Assembly: GCF_009735585.1 (NCBI RefSeq)
Contig: NZ_VJVW01000003.1
Location: forward strand, 62,001-126,000
Length of the DNA stretch: 64,000 nucleotides
Source: Christiangramia aestuarii
Lineage (GTDB): Bacteria > Bacteroidota > Bacteroidia > Flavobacteriales > Flavobacteriaceae
Direction: 5' to 3'
Positions 27,828-37,576 of this stretch are shown here, in pieces. Every line of letters starts with the position of its first letter. Position 1 is the first letter of the stretch. A program made the translations under genes and the position numbers. A model generated the notes under the pieces. That model worked only from the letters and a program-made list of their open reading frames with translations. It searched no databases and was not told where the DNA came from.

Positions 27828-28670
27828 TTATTTCAGTAAGTTGAGCAGCCTTTTCCAGCCTTCATCATGGGCATTTTTATTGGCTTTCTGAGCATCGGCC
27901 GCATGTCCGCTTCTCATAAAGGCATGCCCTGCGTCTTTGTAAATTTTGTATTCGTAGGTTTTACCGGCCTCCTGCATCAATTTTTCGGTTTTTTCTATAG
28001 TCGAATTTACCCGGTTATCATTCCCTCCATAATATCCATAAACCGGAGCTGAGATTTTTAATATCGCCTCAGCATCCTCTGGTGCAGTCCCGTAAAATAC
28101 ATGGGCCGAAGTGATCTCAGGGTTGTTTGTAGCATAACGGAAAGCCTGAGAACCACCCCAGCAAAACCCAACTACGGCCACCTGCCCATTAGAGGCAGGA
28201 TCCTGACTAATATATTTAAAGGCCGCATCCAGATCTTTGGTGACCTGTTCCTTTTTAAGGTCATAAATTGCCTCCCGGGCCGCATCTGAATTTTCAAAAT
28301 CGGTCGTACGTCTTTTTCCTTCTACCGTATTAGAGATAAGGTCTGGAGCAATGACCAGATATCCTTTGGCTGCCAGCTTATCGGCGAATAGGCGTGCCCA
28401 GTCATTTAAACCTCTGTTTTCATGTATGACAATCACCGGCTTTGCTTTTTCTTTTGTTTCAGGGTAAACCACGAAAGCATCAAATTCACGATCGACGTAA
28501 GTAAGGCTGACCCATTCATGATGCCTGGGAGATTCTGAAAGCTCCCCGGTTTCAGAGCTTGAAACGCTGGTGCTTTCAGATTTGTTAGACTTATCCTCCT
28601 TATTCTGTTTACAAGAACAAAAGATCGAGATCGCCAGGAGCAAAATAAAATTGATGCTTAATTTTCTCAT
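27828..28670 (-). CDS. Dienelactone hydrolase family lipoprotein
   Basis: 280 residues from MRKLSINFILLL; an ATG three codons earlier (28679) is also in frame. Lipobox IFCSC near residue 19. The alpha/beta-hydrolase motifs of dienelactone hydrolases are present: PVIVIHENRGLNDWARL (the Glu region), the nucleophile elbow VVGFCWGGSQ with Cys in place of Ser, as usual in this family, and YKDAGHAFMRSG holding the catalytic His. Probably a periplasmic or membrane-attached esterase; the substrate is not predictable. It follows the M28 peptidase gene with 15 nt between, and likely shares its transcript. Confidence 0.85.
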   Translation of the reverse strand: MRKLSINFILLLAISIFCSCKQNKEDKSNKSESTSVSSSETGELSESPRHHEWVSLTYVDREFDAFVVYPETKEKAKPVIVIHENRGLNDWARLFADKLAAKGYLVIAPDLISNTVEGKRRTTDFENSDAAREAIYDLKKEQVTKDLDAAFKYISQDPASNGQVAVVGFCWGGSQAFRYATNNPEITSAHVFYGTAPEDAEAILKISAPVYGYYGGNDNRVNSTIEKTEKLMQEAGKTYEYKIYKDAGHAFMRSGHAADAQKANKNAHDEGWKRLLNLLK

Positions 28671-28685
28671 GATTTCCAATTTTGA

Positions 28686-30038
28686 TTATCTAAAAGTACC
28701 GGAAGGAAAAACAACCAGGCTTTCGTGGCCATTCTTTCCAACCGCGGCAACTCCAAAGAAATAGTTGTCTATAACTATTCCATCGAGAGTAAATTCGGTA
28801 ACATCTCCCACAAACCTTGAATATTGCCACTGTGGTGCCGTGGTATCACGCCAGTAGATCTTATAGCCCGCGATATCTCCTTTTACAGGCTCCCATCTTA
28901 ATTTCGTACTTGGTTCTACGATCCCGCCGATTTCGACTTTTTCGGGTGCCGGAGGAGCCCAGGCCAGGCTTGCCAGGTTGATTGCATTTACCGCGGTAAG
29001 TTTTTTGGCGTAATTGAAATTAACGCCTTCAACCACATCACCATATTCAATTCCATCCTCGGTACGAATATCCTGGTGCTGACGATTGTAATTCTCATGG
29101 GCTTCCATAATTCTAACCCCCGCGAAGCCCAGGTCGTTAAAAGGCCTGTGATGGCCACCACGACCAAACCTGTCCAGGCGGTAGATCATCATTGGATTCA
29201 TTTCTGGCATATAGGTCTCTACATTTTTATGAATATAACGGGCCAGCTGCCTGGAAATACCATCTACCTCGCCGCCGTAAAACCTGCGCATTTGTCTTTC
29301 ACGCTCTGTTTCGGTAGGAGGGACGGGTTCAGAAAATATCCTAAAGCTGCGATTGTCTATAACTCCATCTACGCCCTCGATGTTACCTATCATATCATTG
29401 TTCAGGATACCAATGATATCCCAGTCATTCTTTTTGGCATATTCTGCCAGGCCTTTTCCTCCAAAAAGTCCCTGTTCTTCTCCAGATAGCCCTACATAAA
29501 TGATGCTGCTGTCGAATTGATATTTTGAAAGTACACGGGCAGCTTCCATGGTGCCGGCCATTCCACTGGCATTATCGTTAGCCCCGGGAGCATCTGTAGT
29601 AAAGTCCATGGTATTGCTCGCACGGGAATCTATATCACCGCTCATGATCACGTAACGATTTGGATATTTTTTGCCCTTCTGAATAGCGACTACATTTACC
29701 ACCCAGGCTTCTTTAGGGATACGTTTCCCATCCTCTGGTGTCACATAATCTTTCTGGTAAAAAATTTCCAGGCAATCTCCACAATTGGAAGAAATATTAT
29801 CGAATTCAGATTTGATCCATCTCCTGGCAGCACCAATACCTCGGGTATCAGAAACGGTATCGCTAAAAGTATTCCTTGTGCCAAACCCGGCAAGTTTCCT
29901 TATATCATGTTCAATACTGTCTGCAGAAACGTTTTCGATGATCTCGTATAACCTCATGTCGGTATCCTGGGCATCTGCCTGAAACCCCAGGCCAATGATT
30001 GAAAGTAATACGCATAATTTCTTTAGGAATAAATTCAT
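28686..30038 (-). CDS. Secreted M28-family metallopeptidase with C-terminal fibronectin-like domain
   Basis: 450 residues, signal peptide ending near ADAQD. M28 motifs: PGANDNASG with bridging D155, LSGEEQGLFGG with E187/E188, D at NNDMIGN and the late His in ENYNRQHQD. The first ligand position, usually His in an HxDS motif, reads SGDIDSR with Asp135 in its place, a conspicuous substitution. The last ~100 residues (KVEIGGIVEPSTKLRWEPVK, then IAGYKIYWRD) form a fibronectin type III-like domain. Probably an exported aminopeptidase or a metal-site variant. It heads a two-gene unit with the dienelactone hydrolase. Confidence 0.87.
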   Translation of the reverse strand: MNLFLKKLCVLLSIIGLGFQADAQDTDMRLYEIIENVSADSIEHDIRKLAGFGTRNTFSDTVSDTRGIGAARRWIKSEFDNISSNCGDCLEIFYQKDYVTPEDGKRIPKEAWVVNVVAIQKGKKYPNRYVIMSGDIDSRASNTMDFTTDAPGANDNASGMAGTMEAARVLSKYQFDSSIIYVGLSGEEQGLFGGKGLAEYAKKNDWDIIGILNNDMIGNIEGVDGVIDNRSFRIFSEPVPPTETERERQMRRFYGGEVDGISRQLARYIHKNVETYMPEMNPMMIYRLDRFGRGGHHRPFNDLGFAGVRIMEAHENYNRQHQDIRTEDGIEYGDVVEGVNFNYAKKLTAVNAINLASLAWAPPAPEKVEIGGIVEPSTKLRWEPVKGDIAGYKIYWRDTTAPQWQYSRFVGDVTEFTLDGIVIDNYFFGVAAVGKNGHESLVVFPSGTFR

Positions 30039-30085
30039 AGTAGATTTTTTATTAGCTCTCTAAAATACAGAAGTTAGTATTCATA

Positions 30086-30123
30086 TAAAAAAACAAAGCC
30101 CCGGGAAATTCCCGAGGCTTTGT
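30086..30123 (-). terminator. Terminator of the YtxH gene
   Basis: Minus strand CAAAGCCTCGGGAA-TTTCCCGGGGCTTTG followed by TTTTTTT. It lies between YtxH and the M28 gene. Confidence 0.8.
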
Positions 30124-30145
30124 AAGTAATCAATTATTCTATAAA

Positions 30146-30430
30146 CTAGCTAGCTACTTCATGCATTTCAGCTTTAGCCTGGTTCATTTTTTCTTTTGAT
30201 TTAGAACTTGTTACGCCAGCTTTAGTTCTAGCTTTAAGAGCTTCTACTTTGTGGTTTACAGAGTCTGTAAAATCATGGATACTTCTGTTGGCACCTTTAA
30301 TATATTCATCTCCTTTATCGGTGATAGCTTTACGCGTATCTTTTCCTTTTTTTGGTGCATATAAAAGTCCTAAAATTGCTCCTGCAGCAGCTCCTGATAC
30401 TAGTCCTAATAATAAATTTCCTGATTTCAT
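30146..30430 (-). CDS. YtxH domain-containing small protein
   Basis: 94 residues from the ATG at 30430; a longer start at 30466 would add 12 unlikely residues before the conserved MKSGNLLLGLVSG. The N-terminal glycine-rich hydrophobic helix (GAAAGAILGLLYAPKKGKDT) is the YtxH signature and is followed by an amphipathic, lysine-rich helical tail with apolipophorin-like character. YtxH proteins are membrane-associated and linked to general stress (family knowledge). Own terminator downstream; monocistronic. Confidence 0.82.
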   Translation of the reverse strand: MKSGNLLLGLVSGAAAGAILGLLYAPKKGKDTRKAITDKGDEYIKGANRSIHDFTDSVNHKVEALKARTKAGVTSSKSKEKMNQAKAEMHEVAS

Positions 30431-30567
30431 AGAATTTGGTTTTAAATTGGTTCGATTTAAATTCATAGGTAAAATTACATAGAAAAGCTGCTCATGCCAT
30501 AGGCTTCGAGTTAATGTATATTTAAAGTTTCCAGAGTATTCACAAATTCTTTAACAATGGGGGCTCA

Positions 30568-32781
30568 CTATAGGTTTTCCCTGAATTTTTCAAGCAGGGT
30601 TCGTACCTTTTGAGTGCCCTCCACGTAATATCTGGCACTTGTCTTTTTAATACCAACTTTTACCGTATAGGAGGTTTCAGGCAATTCCTGGAACATATAC
30701 TCATCTGTCCAATCGTCCCCTATAGCGAAAATAAAATCGTAGTTCTTACCGATAAGTTTTTTAGAAGAGGCTTTTCCCTTGTTAACATCACTGCTTTTAA
30801 TCTCCAGTACCTTATTTCCTTCCAGTACGCTCAGTCCGCGATTAGAAATAAGTTCCTTTAGTACGGTACTTAATTCATTTGCGCGAATCTCTCCAAGTTC
30901 AGGGTCGGCTTTTCGGTAATGCCAGGCCAGGGAATAATTCTTTTCTTCCAGGAATGTCCCCGGGGTACGATCTACAAAATTTTCTATGACCGGGCGAACG
31001 GCGTCCATCCATTCACTTTTTACATTTTCAGAAAGCTCCCATTCACCATCTATTTGGCGCATCCAAACCCCGTGTTCCGAAATAAGTTCCACCGGCACAT
31101 CTTTCCACCAGCTGCCCAGGGTATTCTTATCCCGACCACTTATAAGGATCACATCGGTATTTTCAGTTGCATTAAGTGCCCTGATCAATTCCTTCAATTC
31201 CTCGTCTGGTCGCGCGTTTTCTGGCTTGTCTACAAAGTTTACCAGCGTACCGTCGTAATCTATGAACAGCACCCTTCTTTTAGCTTCCCTGAACTGTTTC
31301 ATGATCTCTTCAGAAATGTCTGGAGTGATCCTTATGGATTTAAAGGAGTCACGGTTCTCTTTAGTGGCCCTTAGAGATTTCATGAAATCCTGTGCCCATT
31401 TTTCCACGCTGTACCTTCTAAGTCTTTTCTGAAGCATTTTATTTCTTTCGATCTGCTCTTCTTTTGGCATTTCAAAAGCCGTTCTTAAAGCCTGGGATAC
31501 CTGCTCGAAATTGTTCGGGTTAATGATTAGGGCTTCATTCATTTCATGCGCAGCACCAGCCATCTCACTCAGAATAAGGACTCCGGTGTGGTTAGTCCTG
31601 GTAGCTATATATTCCTTTGCGACAAGGTTCATCCCATCCCTGATAGGGGTGAGAAGAGCGATCTCACAGGTGGTATAAAGGTCGATAAGATTATGGAAAG
31701 GCATGGAACGATAGAAATACCAGATTGGCGTCCAGCTTACGGTTGAAAACTTCCCATTAATTCTACCTACCAGCTCGTCGATCTCCCGCTTCAGCCTCCT
31801 GTATTGCGGAACATTGGATCTTGAAGGTACGGCCAGCATTACCAGGCGTACCTTCTCGATATATTCGGGGTTATTATCCAGGAAATATTCATAGGCCCTT
31901 ATCCGGTGGGCTATACCCTTGGTATAATCCAGGCGATCTATGCTCAGGATCATTTTTGCATCTGGAGTAGCCTCTAAATGATGGTCCAGCCTTTTCTGAA
32001 GTTCAGACTGGTCTGCCGAGGTACCTTCAAAATGGTCTAGGGCGGCCTGTTCAAATTTCTTATAATCGATCCCCATTGGGAATGAATCTACTTTTACGAT
32101 CCTGTCTGGAAGGGTGATCTCGTTAAAATCTACCTGGTGTCTCAGGATACGACTTACCGAACTTAAGAAATGACGTTCATAATCATAGGTATGAAAGCCT
32201 ATAAGGTCGGCGCCTAGCACTCCTTTTAATACCTCGTCCCTCCAGGGCAATGTTCTGAAAACTTCATAGGAAGGGAAGGGGATATGGTTAAAAAAGCCTA
32301 TGACGGCTTCCGGAGCTTTTTCACGGATCATATTTGGGACCAGTAGTAGCTGGTAATCATGAACCCAGATCACGTCTCCATCTTCATAATGTTTAAGGAT
32401 CTCATCGGCATATTTCTGGTTCACTTTCTGGTAGGTCTTCCAGTATTCGTTATCAGACTCGGTATATTCCATAAAATAATGGAATAATGGCCATATGGTA
32501 CGGTTACTGAATCCATAATAAAAACCATCGATCTCATCTGAAGTAAGGTTAACGGCCACACAATTCTCTTCCCGGGCTTTTTTCTGAACTTCTTCCTTCA
32601 GCTTTTTAGGGATTTCTTCTTCGGTAAGCCCTGGCCAGCCTATCCAAACACTATCTCCGTCCTTATGAAATGATTTTAAGCCGGTTGCGAGACCTCCCAC
32701 ACTGGGGGTCACCTCCAACTCACCATTTTCAATTGATATTTGCAGTGGTAATCGGTTGGAAATAATGATCGTTTTACTCAT
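30568..32781 (-). CDS. otsAB: Bifunctional trehalose-6-phosphate synthase/phosphatase (OtsAB fusion)
   Basis: 737 residues. The N-terminal GT20 synthase domain (about residues 1-480) shows SNRLPLQIS, SVGGLATGLKSFH, WVHDYQLLLVPNMIR, GFFNHIPFPSYEVFR, LDYTKGIAHRIRAYE and RDGMNLVAKEY. The C-terminal HAD phosphatase domain starts at about residue 500 with RVLFIDYDGTLV (DxDGT motif) and has VILISGRDK and FAIGDDWTDEYMF. It converts UDP-glucose (or another NDP-glucose) and glucose-6-phosphate to trehalose in the cytoplasm. Fusion of both activities is common in Bacteroidota. Divergent from the GH15 gene, which may degrade the product. Confidence 0.95.
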   Translation of the reverse strand: MSKTIIISNRLPLQISIENGELEVTPSVGGLATGLKSFHKDGDSVWIGWPGLTEEEIPKKLKEEVQKKAREENCVAVNLTSDEIDGFYYGFSNRTIWPLFHYFMEYTESDNEYWKTYQKVNQKYADEILKHYEDGDVIWVHDYQLLLVPNMIREKAPEAVIGFFNHIPFPSYEVFRTLPWRDEVLKGVLGADLIGFHTYDYERHFLSSVSRILRHQVDFNEITLPDRIVKVDSFPMGIDYKKFEQAALDHFEGTSADQSELQKRLDHHLEATPDAKMILSIDRLDYTKGIAHRIRAYEYFLDNNPEYIEKVRLVMLAVPSRSNVPQYRRLKREIDELVGRINGKFSTVSWTPIWYFYRSMPFHNLIDLYTTCEIALLTPIRDGMNLVAKEYIATRTNHTGVLILSEMAGAAHEMNEALIINPNNFEQVSQALRTAFEMPKEEQIERNKMLQKRLRRYSVEKWAQDFMKSLRATKENRDSFKSIRITPDISEEIMKQFREAKRRVLFIDYDGTLVNFVDKPENARPDEELKELIRALNATENTDVILISGRDKNTLGSWWKDVPVELISEHGVWMRQIDGEWELSENVKSEWMDAVRPVIENFVDRTPGTFLEEKNYSLAWHYRKADPELGEIRANELSTVLKELISNRGLSVLEGNKVLEIKSSDVNKGKASSKKLIGKNYDFIFAIGDDWTDEYMFQELPETSYTVKVGIKKTSARYYVEGTQKVRTLLEKFRENL

Positions 32782-32876
32782 AATTAAATGTAAATGCTGT
32801 TGTGACGAATTTGAATTTTACTAAATTTCCGAAAATCATTTCAGACAGCAATTGATTTATAAGATTTTTAAGATAT

Positions 32877-34673
32877 ATGGATAACCTCGACTACGGTATA
32901 ATAAGCAATTGTAAAAGCGCAGCTTTAATCTCCAAATATGGCTCTATCGACTGGTGCTGTATGCCTAATTTTGACTCTTCGGCCATGTTCGCCAAGATCC
33001 TGGATGAAGAGATAGGAGGGAGCTTTGAGATCCTTATTGGAGACGATTATAAGATCACCCAGGAATACCTTTGGGAGACCAATATTTTAAGTACGGTTTT
33101 CGATAACGGAACCGATTCTTTTCAGCTTATAGATTTTATGCCGAGGTATCCAAGGAACGATGGTTCTTTCTATGCTCCGCCAGATATTATCCGGTTTTTC
33201 AGATTAACCGGTGGAGAGCCCAAGTTCAGAATAAAATATGATCCTAAGCTGGATTTCGCTAAGGAGAAAACCCATAGTGAGCATAAGGGCGAGTATATTA
33301 AAAGTTTCACCAAGCAGGGGAAGTATGACTCAGCTTACCTTTATTCCAGTTTTGATCTTCAGGACATCCTTGATAGCAAGGAAATAACTCTTAAGGGTAA
33401 TGAATACTGCCTGGTTGGTTACCATGAGAAACTTGTGGAACAGAGCCTTGACCGTTCATACCTAAAATTCCAGCGTACCAAGGTGTACTGGATGAACTGG
33501 AGTGACAATACTACCAGGTATACCCATTATGGGAATGAGATCATGCGAAGCGCGCTGGTACTAAAGGCACTTAGTTATAAGAAATCGGGGGCTGTACTGG
33601 CTGCCGCAACTACCTCTTTGCCAGAAACCATAGGAGAGGAGCGTAACTGGGATTACAGGTTCTGCTGGATTCGTGATGCCTCCATGGTGATCAAGGTGAT
33701 GGCCGGTCTAGGGCATATTAAATCTGCCAAGGATTTTCTGCAGTTCATTCTGGACATTATTCCGCACAAGGATGAAAAGATTCAGATCATGTACGGCATC
33801 AATGGGGAAAAGGAGCTTACCGAGCATATACTTAGCCACTTAAAAGGTTATAAGGGTTCTGCGCCGGTACGTACCGGAAATGCAGCCTATATTCAAAAGC
33901 AAAATGATATCTACGGCATCCTGATGGAGGTGATCTATCAGCAATTCCTCATGTTCGAAACATCCCTGGAAAATTCAGAAGCCTTGTGGACGGTTGTTCG
34001 AGGCATTGTAATGATCGTAGAAGAAAACTGGAAGAAACCGGATAAAGGGATCTGGGAACTTAGAACCGAGGACCGTCATTTTGTATTCTCCAAGCTGCTT
34101 TGCTGGGTTGCCATAGACAGGGCGATCAAGATAGGGGAAGTACTTAGGATGGGGATCAATGATACGCACTGGAAGACCCTTAGAGAGGAGATCTACCAGG
34201 ATATATATCATAATGGCTGGAACGAGGAAAAGCAGGCTTATACGCAGTTCTATGGATCTTCAGACCTGGATGCTTCTACCTTATTAATGCAGTCTTACGG
34301 ATTCATTGAAGCAGATGACCCAAGATTCGTAAGCACGGTTCAGGCTACCGAAAGGGAGCTTTGTGAAGACGGACTGATGTTTAGATATAAGAACAATGAT
34401 GATTTCGGGAAACCTACCTCTTCTTTCACCATATGTACTTTCTGGCTTATAGACAGCCTTTATAAAATTGGAGAAAAGAAAAAGGCGAAAAAAATGTTCG
34501 ACCAGTTACTGTCTTACAGTAACCACCTGGGACTTTTCAGTGAAGATATAGATTTTAAGACCAAAAGGTTGCTTGGTAATTTCCCTCAGGCATATTCACA
34601 TCTTGCCCTGATTGAAACGGCCGCTAATTTCAGTAAAGGGATCGCTACTGAAGGGATGATCTTTCAGGATTGA
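32877..34673 (+). CDS. Glycoside hydrolase family 15 protein (glucoamylase/trehalase type)
   Basis: 598 residues, no signal peptide, so cytoplasmic. N-terminal beta-sandwich region (DYGIISNCKSAALISKYGSI, then DWCCMPNFDSS) and C-terminal (alpha/alpha)6 barrel: EERNWDYRFCWIRDASM, GIWELRTEDRHFVFSKLLCW with probable general acid E394, and HLGLFSEDIDF with probable base E556 before LLGNFPQAYSHLALIE. GH15 includes glucoamylases and the trehalases of Mycobacterium and archaea. Divergent placement next to otsAB favours a trehalase or regulator of the trehalose pool (inference). Its end overlaps the convergent MscS gene by 10 bp. Confidence 0.88.
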   Translation: MDNLDYGIISNCKSAALISKYGSIDWCCMPNFDSSAMFAKILDEEIGGSFEILIGDDYKITQEYLWETNILSTVFDNGTDSFQLIDFMPRYPRNDGSFYAPPDIIRFFRLTGGEPKFRIKYDPKLDFAKEKTHSEHKGEYIKSFTKQGKYDSAYLYSSFDLQDILDSKEITLKGNEYCLVGYHEKLVEQSLDRSYLKFQRTKVYWMNWSDNTTRYTHYGNEIMRSALVLKALSYKKSGAVLAAATTSLPETIGEERNWDYRFCWIRDASMVIKVMAGLGHIKSAKDFLQFILDIIPHKDEKIQIMYGINGEKELTEHILSHLKGYKGSAPVRTGNAAYIQKQNDIYGILMEVIYQQFLMFETSLENSEALWTVVRGIVMIVEENWKKPDKGIWELRTEDRHFVFSKLLCWVAIDRAIKIGEVLRMGINDTHWKTLREEIYQDIYHNGWNEEKQAYTQFYGSSDLDASTLLMQSYGFIEADDPRFVSTVQATERELCEDGLMFRYKNNDDFGKPTSSFTICTFWLIDSLYKIGEKKKAKKMFDQLLSYSNHLGLFSEDIDFKTKRLLGNFPQAYSHLALIETAANFSKGIATEGMIFQD

Positions 34674-35716
34674 TCCTTAGCAGGATGATCTATAGAGATC
34701 CTTGCCTTGGGCAAGGCTTCAGGATAATTCTTCTGAATGAATTCCAGCAATTTTTCCCTTAAATAAACCCGCAGATCCCAGGCGGTAGGGGAGTCCTTGG
34801 CACTTACAAGCACACGTATTTCCACCGACTTTTCTGTGGCGTTGGTCACCTGCATCACGTTTACGTTTCCATCCCATAGATCGGTGGAGTTAAGCAACCT
34901 GGTCTGCTCCTGCCTTATTGCATCGAAAGGAAGACCGTAGTCTACATAGATGTATACCGTTCCCAGGATGTCTGCAGAGGTCCTGGTCCAGTTCTGAAAG
35001 GTCTTTTCAATAAAATAGGTGGTAGGTACAACCAGCCTGCGTTTGTCCCAGACCCTTACCACCACATAGGTGAGATTGATCTCTTCGATCCAGCCCCATT
35101 CACCCTCAACTATCACCACATCATCCAGTCTTATAGGCTGGGTTAGAGCGATCTGAATACCTGCAAGTAAGGTTCCTATGGCTTTCTGGGCGGCGAGACC
35201 TATAATGATCCCCGCGATCCCGGCTGAAGTTAAAACGCTAACCCCAACAGACCTGATACTATCAAAGCTCATAAGAGCGATTCCAATCGCCAGCACCACG
35301 ATCACAAAAATGACAATATTCTCAAGGATCGTGAATTGAGTATAAACTTTCCTGGCCTTCAGGTTATCTGAAGTTGATACATCATATTTTTTCAGCATTC
35401 TTTTTTTGAAAACCTTGAACAATAAAATAAGGAACCAGGCAATGCTCAGAATTATCCCAATAATGCTCAGGTGACCTGCGATCGTTTTGGTTGCTTCGAA
35501 AATGAAAATATCCCCAATCACTGCTACCTGGGCGATAAGGCTCGCCAGAAAGATGAGTAACGGGATCTTGATCTTATGGGCGAAATTTACGGGTAATATG
35601 TTCCTGGGGTTTTTTCCCAGCCGCTTGAAAAGATAGAAGGCTATGCTGAAACTAAGGATCAGTACAGCAATGGCAATGATTATATATTTTAGTCCATTCT
35701 TTTCAATATCAAACAT
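34664..35716 (-). CDS. MscS-family mechanosensitive channel (350 aa)
   Basis: 350 residues. Four to five predicted membrane helices in the first ~190 residues (LKYIIIAIAVLILSFSIAFY, then segments near 50-70, 82-102, 130-150), a pore-lining helix with GIAGIIIGLAAQKAIGTLL, and the soluble MscS beta domain (DDVVIVEGEWGWIEEINLTY, then VVRVWDKRRLVVPTTYF). Family role: release of solutes on hypo-osmotic shock at the inner membrane. The convergent neighbour is the GH15 gene, with overlapping 3' ends. Confidence 0.92.
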   Translation of the reverse strand: MFDIEKNGLKYIIIAIAVLILSFSIAFYLFKRLGKNPRNILPVNFAHKIKIPLLIFLASLIAQVAVIGDIFIFEATKTIAGHLSIIGIILSIAWFLILLFKVFKKRMLKKYDVSTSDNLKARKVYTQFTILENIVIFVIVVLAIGIALMSFDSIRSVGVSVLTSAGIAGIIIGLAAQKAIGTLLAGIQIALTQPIRLDDVVIVEGEWGWIEEINLTYVVVRVWDKRRLVVPTTYFIEKTFQNWTRTSADILGTVYIYVDYGLPFDAIRQEQTRLLNSTDLWDGNVNVMQVTNATEKSVEIRVLVSAKDSPTAWDLRVYLREKLLEFIQKNYPEALPKARISIDHPAKDQS

Positions 35717-35815
35717 ATAGAAGGCTTTAATTAAGCTTAAAGCTAATCAAAACGAATTCTTTTAAAGGAGGATCAAAATGTTTTTAATAAAATTTAACCG
35801 AAAAGGATTTCGGTA

Positions 35816-37576
35816 TTAGCTATCCTTTCTGCGATCTTCAAGTTCCACTCGTTCCTTGCTCCAATAGAAACCATCTTCTATCTTAGAAATATAAGCAACT
35901 ATCTTTTCACGCATCTCACAATGCAGATTCCAGGTGGTTAGAAAATCCTTACCGCTGCAAAGACAGCGCAACTTTATAGATTTATTATCCAACTCGGTAA
36001 CCTGTACCGCCGGGCTTTTCTCCTCATCGCCGTCCCAATTATCTGAAGCCTTGACCAGTTCAGCCCATTTACTTCGAACCTGGTCCACATCTATTCGATG
36101 ATCAGCATACACCTCTACGATGCCAATAGTTTGAGAATTGGTCATGGAGAGGTTTTCAAAACTTTCGGAGATGACCGTCTTCAGCGGAATCACTTTTCGG
36201 CGCAGATCCCAGGTCCTTACTACCATATAGGTGAAGGTGATGTCTTCTACGTAGCCATATACATCGGCGATGATCACGGCATCCCCTATTTTGGCGGGTT
36301 TTGTGATCGCGATCTGTATGCCTGCGATGATATTTCCCAGGGTGCTTTGAGCAGCAATACCGAAGATCACCGTCACTATACCTGCAGAAGCCATAAGCGA
36401 AATACCAAGTCTTTCCAGGGATGGGAATTGTGAAAAAATTACCGCGGCCCCAAGCAGGACAATCAGGAAGATAAAGATTCTCCTACCTACCGACACATAG
36501 GTCATCATTTTTTTTGCCTCTGCATTCTGTTCATCTCCTGGATCTCCAATCTTATGCTGGGCGAAGAAATCCATAATATAATCTATAACCCGCATAACCA
36601 GCCAGGTAATGATCCCAATGATCATTATTAATAAGATGGTGTAAAGGCCGCGAGCCAGGGGACCGGTAAATGAAATAAGATTATTTAACAGGAGGTAAAA
36701 TACCAGTATGCCGATCGCTGCACCTGCGGGAGCATCCAATCTGTAGGCTATATTCTTGATCCAATAGGTTTTGGTATCTGAAAACAATCTCCTTATATAA
36801 TATGATACCAGCCTGGAAATAAAATATCCCAAGAGCAGGAAAACAATGGTTCCAAGGTATTTCCAGAAGGGGATACCGAAAACTTCAAAGCTAATCCAGG
36901 TGGGGACCATCCGGTCCAGTTTCCTGGGCCCGAAACTGCGATAAAGAGGTTCTATATTTTCTACCGTTTGGGCAGAAATAAGCCAGATAGGACTTTTATC
37001 CCCGTATTTCAAACGCTGTAACCTGAATTCAATGGCCCTGTCTTTTAATTCTGTTTGTCCAAAACTTAGGCTTCTCCTGGGTTGTCCCGCCACGGCCTGG
37101 TTTGTTGTGGTAGTGATATCGATCTGGCCATCTGGGCGGTCAGGCAGCTGATCCCAGGGAATAGAAATTCGCTGCTGCAGGGTGAAATTCAGCTTTTCTG
37201 CCAGGACCGCGGCCTCTTCCAGGCTCAGGTTATCGGGCATCAGATTTAAATTAAGCGCATATGCGGCCTGCTGGTAATTTTTGTTTCGGGCATTAATAAT
37301 AAAATGCTCCAGTGTCGCCTGGGGCGTTTGCAGGTTGATGTCTTCCGGAGGATAACCTACACCTTTGTTCCATCTCTGGATATTGTAATAGGCCTTGGTA
37401 TATTCACCAAGGGAATTTCCCGCGTTCGCGGTGCTATCTTCAACGATATCATCTTTAGGAGGTAGCTGCTGATCGTTAGATTGCTGGGTGGTATCTTTTT
37501 CCTGAACGGAATCTGATTGAGCATAGCCAGAGCATGAAAAAATGATCAGCATTATTTGCAGAATGATCTTCAGCAT
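35816..37576 (-). CDS. Large MscS-family channel with periplasmic N-terminal domain (586 aa)
   Basis: 586 residues. The cleavable signal peptide (LIIFSCSGYAQ) is followed by ~210 residues of presumed periplasmic domain (LNLQTPQATLEHFIINARN and others), four or five membrane helices (about 235-420), the pore helix SAGIVTVIFGIAAQSTLGNII and the MscS beta domain (VIIADVYGYVEDITFTYMVV, then RTWDLRRKVIPLK). It is a paralogue of the neighbouring 350-residue channel, sharing the order of motifs but adding the N-terminal extension, like the MscK/YbdG-type expanded channels. Separate transcript from its neighbour is possible: 99 nt separate the two. Confidence 0.92.
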   Translation of the reverse strand: MLKIILQIMLIIFSCSGYAQSDSVQEKDTTQQSNDQQLPPKDDIVEDSTANAGNSLGEYTKAYYNIQRWNKGVGYPPEDINLQTPQATLEHFIINARNKNYQQAAYALNLNLMPDNLSLEEAAVLAEKLNFTLQQRISIPWDQLPDRPDGQIDITTTTNQAVAGQPRRSLSFGQTELKDRAIEFRLQRLKYGDKSPIWLISAQTVENIEPLYRSFGPRKLDRMVPTWISFEVFGIPFWKYLGTIVFLLLGYFISRLVSYYIRRLFSDTKTYWIKNIAYRLDAPAGAAIGILVFYLLLNNLISFTGPLARGLYTILLIMIIGIITWLVMRVIDYIMDFFAQHKIGDPGDEQNAEAKKMMTYVSVGRRIFIFLIVLLGAAVIFSQFPSLERLGISLMASAGIVTVIFGIAAQSTLGNIIAGIQIAITKPAKIGDAVIIADVYGYVEDITFTYMVVRTWDLRRKVIPLKTVISESFENLSMTNSQTIGIVEVYADHRIDVDQVRSKWAELVKASDNWDGDEEKSPAVQVTELDNKSIKLRCLCSGKDFLTTWNLHCEMREKIVAYISKIEDGFYWSKERVELEDRRKDS

